Of a stretch of 27,799 nucleotides of DNA, positions 22,318 to 27,799 are shown one piece after another. The notes beneath the pieces were generated by a model that worked only from the letters and a program-made list of their open reading frames with translations, made no database searches and was not told where the DNA came from. The translations under genes were made by a program, and so were the position numbers. Source of the DNA: an uncultured Anaerostipes sp. (lineage in GTDB: Bacteria > Bacillota > Clostridia > Lachnospirales > Lachnospiraceae); contig CAAEIR010000047.1 in the NCBI GenBank assembly GCA_900756035.1, positions 1 to 27,799 of the forward strand, read 5' to 3'. Each line of letters opens with the position of its first letter. Position 1 is the stretch's first letter.

Positions 22318-22875
22318 ATGGTTACAGCAGGAGATTTTAAAAACGGATTAACAATTGAATTTGAAGGAAATATTTATCAGATTATTGAATTTCAGCATGT
22401 AAAACCGGGAAAAGGTGCAGCTTTTGTTCGCTGTAAATTAAAAAATATCAAGAGTGGCGGAGTTGTAGAGAAAACTTTCCGTCCAACAGAGAAGTTTGAG
22501 AATGCTCATATTGAACGTAAAGAGATGCAGTATCTGTATAGCGATGGAGAACTGTTCTATTTTATGGATAATGAAACATTTGATCAGATTGCATTAGGAT
22601 CGGATGTTATTGGAGACTCTCTGAAATTTGTAAAAGAGAATGAGAATGTTACGATTGTTTCTCATTCCGGAAATGCATTCCAGGTAGAACCACCGATTTC
22701 TGTAGAACTTCTTGTTACAGAATGTGAGCCGGGTGAAAAAGGAAATACAGCACAGGGTGCTACAAAACCTTGTATTGTAGAGACCGGTGCACAGGTTATG
22801 GTTCCATTATTTGTTAACGAAGGCGATACGTTAAAGATTGATACACGTACAGGAGAGTATTCTTCCAGAGTATAA
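22318..22875 (+). CDS. efp: Translation elongation factor P
   Basis: The protein has 185 residues, the normal three-domain EF-P. The loop KPGKGAAFV carries K32, the residue modified in Firmicutes such as B. subtilis, at the tip that reaches the ribosomal peptidyl-transferase centre. The C-terminal signature GDTLKIDTRTGEYSSRV is intact. It relieves stalling at polyproline stretches in the cytoplasm. AAGGAGG lies about 10 bases upstream of the ATG. Its stop codon overlaps the next start (TAATG). Confidence 0.97.
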   Translation: MVTAGDFKNGLTIEFEGNIYQIIEFQHVKPGKGAAFVRCKLKNIKSGGVVEKTFRPTEKFENAHIERKEMQYLYSDGELFYFMDNETFDQIALGSDVIGDSLKFVKENENVTIVSHSGNAFQVEPPISVELLVTECEPGEKGNTAQGATKPCIVETGAQVMVPLFVNEGDTLKIDTRTGEYSSRV

Positions 22876-23741
22876 TGCTTACACAGAAGAATCGAGGAAT
22901 TATATGTATTATTCTGTCAGCTTTTTCCTTCGCTTTGATGGGAATGTTTTTAAAGCTGGCAGGAGATCTGCCGTCGATTGAGAAGAGCTTTTTCAGGAAT
23001 TTAGTTGCAGCGGTGATTGCATTTGTGATGTTGATCCGCAGTAAGGAAAAGGTTCAGATTCAGAAGAAAAATTTACATTGGTTTATTTTAAGGTCCCTTT
23101 TTGGGACCTTAGGTATTTTTTGTAACTTTTACGCGGTAGATCATTTAATGCTTTCCGATGCCTCCAGTCTAAATAAGTTATCGCCGTTTTTCGTTATTGT
23201 TTTTTCTTATTTAGTACTGAGAGAAAAGATTACACCGGCGCAGTGTGCCTGTGTGGCAGCTGCCTTTGTTGGTAGTCTGTTTATTGTAAAGCCGAGTTTT
23301 GCAACCGGTATTACACCGGCATCGGTTATTGGATTTTGTGGGGGAATGTTTGCAGGATTTGCCTATACCTGTGTCAGGAAACTTGGACTCAGGGGCGAGA
23401 GAGGACCGATGATTGTATTTTTCTTTTCTGTGTTTTCGATGGTCTCCTGTATTCCGTTTTTGATTGCAGATTTTCATCCGATCTCAGGAAAGCAGTTGTT
23501 GTTTTTGATGTTAACAGGTCTGGCGGCAGCCGGAGGGCAGTTTGGAATTACGGCGGCATATACTTATGCGCCGGGAAGGGAAATCTCTGTCTATGACTAC
23601 ACGCAGATTATGTTTTCTGCAATCCTTGGATTCTTTTTCTTTGGTCAGGTGCCGGATGGATGGAGTTTCTTTGGATATTTTGTGATTATTGCAGCGGGAA
23701 TTTTGATTTTTTTGTACAACAAAAAATACGGAGGAGATTAA
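22875..23741 (+). CDS. EamA/DMT superfamily transporter
   Basis: The protein has 288 residues with about ten transmembrane helices in two EamA repeats (about 1-138 and 148-288). Visible motifs include SFALMGMFLKLAGDLPSIEKSFFR, LSDASSLNKLSPFFVIVFSYLVL and the second-repeat equivalent EISVYDYTQIMFSAILGFFFFGQVP. Typical members export amino acids or other small metabolites; the substrate here is unknown. The ATG overlaps the efp stop by one base and no strong ribosome site is seen, so translation is probably coupled to efp. The xth start follows its stop with no gap. Confidence 0.88.
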   Translation: MLTQKNRGIICIILSAFSFALMGMFLKLAGDLPSIEKSFFRNLVAAVIAFVMLIRSKEKVQIQKKNLHWFILRSLFGTLGIFCNFYAVDHLMLSDASSLNKLSPFFVIVFSYLVLREKITPAQCACVAAAFVGSLFIVKPSFATGITPASVIGFCGGMFAGFAYTCVRKLGLRGERGPMIVFFFSVFSMVSCIPFLIADFHPISGKQLLFLMLTGLAAAGGQFGITAAYTYAPGREISVYDYTQIMFSAILGFFFFGQVPDGWSFFGYFVIIAAGILIFLYNKKYGGD

Positions 23742-24494
23742 ATGAAGTTTATATCTTGGAATGTGAATGGGATTCGTGCCTGTGTGAAAAAGGGATTTCT
23801 TGATTTTTTTCATGAGGCGGATGCAGATATTTTCTGTATTCAGGAGAGTAAAATGCAGGAAGGACAGTTAGAGCTTGATCTGCCCGGATATTATCAATAT
23901 TGGAACTATGCTGTGAAGAAAGGGTATTCAGGAACCGGGATTTTCACAAAAAAAGAACCGATTTGCGTAAGTTACGGACTGGGAATCGAAGAACATGATC
24001 AAGAAGGACGTGTGATTACTCTGGAATTTGAAGACTATTACTTTATTACAGTCTATACTCCGAATTCTCAGAGCGAGCTTGCAAGGCTTGATTACCGGAT
24101 GAAATGGGAAGATGATTTTTTATCCTATTTAAAGAGCCTGGAAGAGAAAAAGCCTGTAATTTTCTGTGGAGACTTAAATGTTGCCCACAAGGAAATTGAT
24201 TTGAAGAATCCAAAGACAAATCGTAAAAATGCCGGATTTACTGACGAAGAACGCGAAAAGATGACGAAACTTCAAGAAGCGGGATTTGTAGATACGTTTC
24301 GATATTTTTATCCGGATCAGGAGGGAATCTATTCCTGGTGGTCTTATCGTTTTAATGCGAGAAAAAATAATGCCGGATGGCGGATTGATTATTTTATGGT
24401 GTCACAATCACTCAGCGATCGGTTAAAGGATGCAAAAATTCTGACAGATATTATGGGATCTGATCACTGTCCGATCGAATTGGATTTTGAATAG
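23742..24494 (+). CDS. xth: Exodeoxyribonuclease III / AP endonuclease
   Basis: The protein has 250 residues, EEP fold of the ExoIII family. Catalytic residues are visible: N7 (SWNVNGIR), E35 (CIQESK), Y105 (VYTPNS), D144 and N146 (CGDLNVAH), and D241-H242 (GSDHCPI). The family segments KNPKTNRKNAGFTDEER and YSWWSYRFNARKNNAGWRIDYF are intact. It cuts DNA at abasic sites and trims 3' ends during base-excision repair. GGAGGAG lies within the end of the EamA gene, and the ATG directly abuts its stop. Confidence 0.95.
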   Translation: MKFISWNVNGIRACVKKGFLDFFHEADADIFCIQESKMQEGQLELDLPGYYQYWNYAVKKGYSGTGIFTKKEPICVSYGLGIEEHDQEGRVITLEFEDYYFITVYTPNSQSELARLDYRMKWEDDFLSYLKSLEEKKPVIFCGDLNVAHKEIDLKNPKTNRKNAGFTDEEREKMTKLQEAGFVDTFRYFYPDQEGIYSWWSYRFNARKNNAGWRIDYFMVSQSLSDRLKDAKILTDIMGSDHCPIELDFE

Positions 24495-24505
24495 GATGTG
24501 ATGAG

Positions 24506-25579
24506 TTGAGCAGGCGTATGAAAAAAATATTTCTTGGATTTGCCGGAGTTTTGACAGTAATTGTAATGGTGTTTCTTGCACTTTTGATTTTTCTGACGGT
24601 GAGGGAATACCGTCCAAAGCAGAAGGAGTCGGTGAAAATATCCGGAGAAGCCAGTTTGAAAATTCAAAAAAACAGGGAAATTTCAGTGTTGACCTGGAAT
24701 GTCGGGTATGGGGCATTAAGTGAAACCGAGGATTTTTTTATGGACGGAGGGAAAAAAGTTCGTCCGGACAGTGCTTCTCTTGTGAAGAAAAATATTCAGG
24801 AGATGCAAAGTGTTTTAAAGAAGAGCGGTTCTGAGGTAGTGTTTTTGCAGGAGGTTGATCGGAACTCTAAACGCTCATATGAATATGATGAAGTGAAAGC
24901 TTTTTCTGACGGATGGAGTGGAACATCTGCTTATGCCCGCAACTTTTACTGTGACTATATTCCGTATCCATTCCCTGCCATTGGGAAAGTGGACGGAGGA
25001 CTTGTCATGCTGAATCAGTTCGCCACAGAGGGGGATGCACAGCGTCTGGCTCTTCCGACGCCATTTGCCTGGCCGGTTCGGACCTGTCAGCTAAAGCGGT
25101 GCCTTTTGATGGAGAGGGCTTCCATTGAAGGAAGTGACCGGCAGGTTGTTTTTGTAAACCTGCATTTAGAAGCCTACGATGATGGAGAAGGAAAGGCAGA
25201 GCAGACGAAACTTTTAGCGCAGATTCTGGAAAAGGAATATAAGGCAGGAAATTATGTCATTGCCGGAGGTGATTTTAACCAGACCTTTGAAGGACTGGAT
25301 GCTTCAAAATATCCGATCTGGGATGATGAGAATTTTCAGGCAGGAAAAGTGGATGAATCAGTATTTGATGAAGGCTGGAAATTTGCGGCAGATGATACGT
25401 TTCCGACTTGTCGTCTGCTAAACAGACCTTATGACAGAAATGACCGTAAAACGCAGTTTTATGTAATTGATGGGTTTGTTTTGTCTCCGAATGTGGAGCT
25501 TGAAGAGGTAAAAGTATTGGATGAGGATTTTAAAAACAGTGACCATAATCCGGTACAGATCAAAGTGAAGTTAAAATAG
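24506..25579 (+). CDS. Membrane-anchored endonuclease/exonuclease/phosphatase-family hydrolase
   Basis: The protein has 357 residues. An N-terminal hydrophobic helix (about 8-34) after RRMKK forms a signal anchor, so the catalytic domain should be outside the cytoplasm. EEP motifs: VLTWNVGYG, VFLQEVDRNS, VFVNLHLEAY, IAGGDFNQTF and NSDHNPVQIK. Members hydrolyse phosphodiester bonds in nucleic acids, phospholipids or phosphoinositides; the external location argues against a repair role despite the adjacent xth. The start is uncertain: TTG at 24506 has AGGA 9 bases upstream, whereas the ATG at 24518 has only a cramped site. The gene lies 11 bases after xth in the same run. Confidence 0.85.
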   Translation: MSRRMKKIFLGFAGVLTVIVMVFLALLIFLTVREYRPKQKESVKISGEASLKIQKNREISVLTWNVGYGALSETEDFFMDGGKKVRPDSASLVKKNIQEMQSVLKKSGSEVVFLQEVDRNSKRSYEYDEVKAFSDGWSGTSAYARNFYCDYIPYPFPAIGKVDGGLVMLNQFATEGDAQRLALPTPFAWPVRTCQLKRCLLMERASIEGSDRQVVFVNLHLEAYDDGEGKAEQTKLLAQILEKEYKAGNYVIAGGDFNQTFEGLDASKYPIWDDENFQAGKVDESVFDEGWKFAADDTFPTCRLLNRPYDRNDRKTQFYVIDGFVLSPNVELEEVKVLDEDFKNSDHNPVQIKVKLK

Positions 25580-25593
25580 GAGGTTTTTGAATC

Positions 25594-26496
25594 ATGTATG
25601 TAGAGAATATGCTGGATTTGATTGGCAATACACCGCTGATCAGCTTTGAGAAATCCATGGGGTGTAAGATTTATGCCAAGGCAGAATTCTTGAATCCGGG
25701 AGGAAGCATCAAAGACCGCGTAGCAAGAAATATGTTGGAAGAAGCACAGAAACAGGGGAAATTAAAACCCGGAATGACCATTGTGGAGCCGACATCCGGA
25801 AATACCGGCATCGGTCTGGCATTTTGCGGTGTTCGCATGGGGTATCATGTGATCATTGTAATGCCGGAAAACATGAGTGAGGAACGAAGAAAATTAATTA
25901 CCGCCCTGGGAGCAGAGCTTGTTTTAACTCCGGCGAATGAGAATGTAGACGGAGCGGTTCGGAAAGCGGAAGAGATTTTCGCCTCATCAGATGAATATTT
26001 TATGCCTCAGCAGTTTGAAAATCCTGCCAATACAGAGGCCCATTATAAAACAACGGCAAAGGAATTGTGTGAGCAGATTGATCAGAAGATCGATATTTTT
26101 GTATCTGGAATAGGAAGCGGAGGAACGATGGCAGGAATCGCAAAATATCTGTTAGAACAAAATCCTGATACAAAGATTATTGCGGCGGAACCAAAGGGAG
26201 TTTCAGCGATTCTCGGACAGGAGCCGGGTCTCCATCAGATTCAGGGAATCGGAGACGGGTTTATCCCTGCAATTTTGGACCCTGCAATGATTACAAAGGT
26301 GGTTGAGGTATCAGATGAAGCTGCTATTGAGACAGCCAGAGAGCTTGCCAGAGTTCATGGAATTTTATGTGGAACATCTTCCGGAGCCAATATTTACACG
26401 GCAAAGAAGATGGCAGAAAAATATGGAAAAGATAAAGTGATTGCAACGGTTCTTCCGGATCGCGCAGAGCGTTACTTTAGTGTTGGATTATTTTAA
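25594..26496 (+). CDS. cysK: Cysteine synthase (O-acetylserine sulfhydrylase)
   Basis: The protein has 300 residues, a fold type II PLP enzyme. K40 in NPGGSIKDRVA holds PLP, PTSGNTGIG binds the substrate carboxylate, SGIGSGGTMAG holds the PLP phosphate, and PDRAERYFSVGLF closes the protein as in CysK. It makes cysteine from O-acetylserine and sulfide. AGGAGG overlaps the stop region of the preceding gene, 9 bases before the ATG. No serine acetyltransferase of usual type is adjacent; the next gene is a beta-helix acyltransferase-like protein. No T-box or other leader was found, consistent with cotranscription. Confidence 0.94.
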   Translation: MYVENMLDLIGNTPLISFEKSMGCKIYAKAEFLNPGGSIKDRVARNMLEEAQKQGKLKPGMTIVEPTSGNTGIGLAFCGVRMGYHVIIVMPENMSEERRKLITALGAELVLTPANENVDGAVRKAEEIFASSDEYFMPQQFENPANTEAHYKTTAKELCEQIDQKIDIFVSGIGSGGTMAGIAKYLLEQNPDTKIIAAEPKGVSAILGQEPGLHQIQGIGDGFIPAILDPAMITKVVEVSDEAAIETARELARVHGILCGTSSGANIYTAKKMAEKYGKDKVIATVLPDRAERYFSVGLF

Positions 26497-26508
26497 AGGG
26501 GTGAAAAC

Positions 26509-27177
26509 ATGGAGCAATTAAAAAATTGTCAGTTATTTTCAGATTTAGATCAGACAATCGCAAAAGAATTATTTGAGGAGACGACGTATCCGTGGGAGAT
26601 TCTTCCTCTCATTAAAGAGTTTATTTTAAAAACCGGACCGACCCTTTCAGAAGAAGAATACGATCATCCGGAAGAAAGAGTCTGGATTGCGAAGACAGCA
26701 ACGATTGCAAAGACAGCAACCATCTGCGGACCGGCGATTATCGGTCCGAATACAGAAGTCCGTCCCGGAGCCTTTATCCGTGGGAATGCGCTGATCGGAG
26801 AAGGATGTGTCGTGGGCAATTCTACAGAAATTAAAAATGATATTCTGTTTAACTGCGTTCAGGTTCCGCACTACAATTATGTAGGGGATTCTATTTTGGG
26901 TTATAAATCTCACATGGGAGCAGGATCAATTACATCCAATGTAAAATCAGATAAGACCAATGTTGTGATAAAAAGTGAAGGAGAGGCCATTGAAACCGGA
27001 ATGAAGAAGATTGGAGCAATTCTTGCTTCCCGTGTGGAAGTTGGATGCGGAACAATCTTAAATCCGGGTTCTGTTGTGGGGCACGATACCAACATTTACC
27101 CATTATCCATGGTTCGAGGTTATATTAAGCCGGAGAGTATCTACAAGAAAGCAGGAGAAGTTGCCGAAAAACATTAA
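26509..27177 (+). CDS. Left-handed beta-helix (hexapeptide) acyltransferase-like protein
   Basis: The protein has 222 residues. Helical N-terminus about 1-55, then hexapeptide repeats of the [LIV]-G-x4 kind from about residue 58 (VWIAKTATIAKTATICGPAIIGPNTEVRPGAFIRGNALIGEGC). The segment VPHYNYVGDSILGYKSHMGAGSIT parallels the GlmU acetyltransferase domain (HLSYIGD...GAGTIT), including the His in the catalytic region. No nucleotidyltransferase domain is present, so it is not full GlmU. It probably transfers an acyl group from acetyl-CoA or acyl-ACP to an unknown acceptor. AGGGGTG lies just before the ATG, 12 bases after cysK. The adjacency to cysK makes an O-acetylserine link tempting, but it does not look like CysE. 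Confidence 0.8.
   Translation: MEQLKNCQLFSDLDQTIAKELFEETTYPWEILPLIKEFILKTGPTLSEEEYDHPEERVWIAKTATIAKTATICGPAIIGPNTEVRPGAFIRGNALIGEGCVVGNSTEIKNDILFNCVQVPHYNYVGDSILGYKSHMGAGSITSNVKSDKTNVVIKSEGEAIETGMKKIGAILASRVEVGCGTILNPGSVVGHDTNIYPLSMVRGYIKPESIYKKAGEVAEKH
26686..26721 (+). repeat. Tandem 18-base duplication inside the beta-helix gene
   Basis: Two adjacent 18-base units (26686-26703 and 26704-26721) differ at only two positions and encode IAKTAT twice, adding exactly one hexapeptide coil. The near identity at DNA level suggests a recent in-frame duplication. Confidence 0.85.
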
Positions 27178-27207
27178 AGGATAATCGGTCAAAGGAAAGG
27201 AAGGCAT

Positions 27208-27799
27208 ATGAGGAAAATCAGGTATATGCTGGCAGTGGCGGCGATTGCAGGCGTTTCTTTTGGGTTAACCGGCTGTTTTAAGCCATCAAAAGATTCTGTA
27301 GTAGAATCTGAGTATTATCAGGAATTAAAAGAAAAAAGTGATAAACTCTCTGCTCAGTTAAAAATGGAAAAGAAAAAAACCAGTTCTCTGAACAAAAAGA
27401 TCAAAGCGATTCATGAGACATCAGGGGATCAAAAGATCGCAGAGTATAAAAGCAAGGTGAAGGACAGCAATATTGTAAAAGTCAATTTTGTGGCAAACAC
27501 AGTAAAGAATCAGAGCTTTGCAGTGACAAACCTTCCGGTGTGCAAATATGCGAAAAAGATTGTATCAGGGTGTTACCGTATGATCGGAATTACATCCACG
27601 GATGTTGAGAAAAAATATGATCAAATGTATTCTTATGCATTGATTGATGAAGATAATACGACCTTTGAGTTTAGAGTGTATGGCAACAGTTATATTATTT
27701 TTGATGAGATACCGGAAAATGTATATGCATTTAATAATGCCTCGGTGATTGGAGATGCACTGATTGATGCTGAAATTCAGAAAAAATATGAGACACAAA
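27208..27799 (+). CDS. Lipoprotein of unknown function (3' end outside window)
   Basis: The frame is open from ATG 27208 to the window edge, 197 codons so far. The N-terminus MRKIRYMLAVAAIAGVSFG is followed by lipobox LTGC, so the protein is secreted and lipidated at C23. Residues about 35-75 are charged with heptad spacing (YYQELKEKSDKLSAQLKMEKK, SSLNKKIKAI), likely a short coiled coil lifting the rest off the membrane. The downstream part looks alpha/beta with no recognised domain. A purine-rich AAGGAAGG precedes the ATG. It follows the beta-helix gene by 30 bases and may be its operon partner. Confidence 0.8.
   Translation, partial: MRKIRYMLAVAAIAGVSFGLTGCFKPSKDSVVESEYYQELKEKSDKLSAQLKMEKKKTSSLNKKIKAIHETSGDQKIAEYKSKVKDSNIVKVNFVANTVKNQSFAVTNLPVCKYAKKIVSGCYRMIGITSTDVEKKYDQMYSYALIDEDNTTFEFRVYGNSYIIFDEIPENVYAFNNASVIGDALIDAEIQKKYETQ

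Noticed and set aside
26509..27177. Serine acetyltransferase (CysE) partner of cysK
   Set aside because: Hexapeptide repeats are present, but the N-terminal helical domain and C-terminus do not resemble CysE; similarity is to the GlmU acetyltransferase region.

Overview
The window reads as a chromosome segment from a low-GC, Gram-positive anaerobe, most likely a gut Clostridia of the Lachnospiraceae type. The basis is strong AGGAGG ribosome sites, codon use, lipoproteins with Firmicutes lipoboxes, an EF-P with the KPGKG loop, a YqeG phosphatase and a 4Fe-4S/FMN/FAD enoate-reductase family typical of anaerobes. Genus cannot be fixed from the sequence alone.

Layout. (1) 1-3620: AT-rich prophage remnant. 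It starts with the 3' end of a structured RNA (+). A minus-strand lysis cassette follows (three small phage proteins, SPP1-type holin, amidase endolysin). It ends with a tyrosine-integrase C-terminal fragment (+) followed by three AAATGGAGTC repeats. (2) 3621-6052: metY (sulfhydrylase) with a palindromic operator candidate, then an AIM24-family gene and a two-way terminator. (3) 6085-15200: a hydroaromatic-acid (quinate/shikimate) cluster. It holds an enoate-reductase-like flavoenzyme and its LysR regulator (-), then a divergent ydiB-like quinate/shikimate dehydrogenase, a YdiN-like MFS carrier and type I dehydroquinate dehydratase (aroD), then a complete TRAP transporter in the order Q-M-P. 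(4) 15308-17130: an unrecognised cysteine-poor protein (-) and yqeG (+). (5) 17148-22253: a second, paralogous flavoenzyme (-) divergent from a second LysR, then a chorismate mutase-shikimate kinase fusion and an iron alcohol dehydrogenase. (6) 22318-27799: housekeeping run efp, EamA transporter, exonuclease III, a membrane-anchored EEP hydrolase, cysK, a left-handed beta-helix protein and a partial lipoprotein.

How the genes may work together. Uptake by the MFS and/or TRAP systems would bring in quinate or shikimate. The YdiB-like enzyme interconverts quinate/dehydroquinate and shikimate/dehydroshikimate, and AroD links dehydroquinate to dehydroshikimate. Both shikimate and dehydroshikimate carry a C=C conjugated to a carboxylate, the bond class that FldZ/2-enoate-reductase-like enzymes reduce. 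The most interesting proposal is therefore a regulated anaerobic pathway using dietary hydroaromatic acids as electron acceptors, with two specialised reductases, each with its own LysR. The core ydiB-MFS-aroD order parallels E. coli ydiN-ydiB-aroD; the addition of two reductases and a TRAP system is the novel part. A paired LysR operator (GATA-N9-TATC twice, 31 bp apart) sits exactly where an activator of ydiB should bind. The function is inference; the gene families and sites are read from the sequence.
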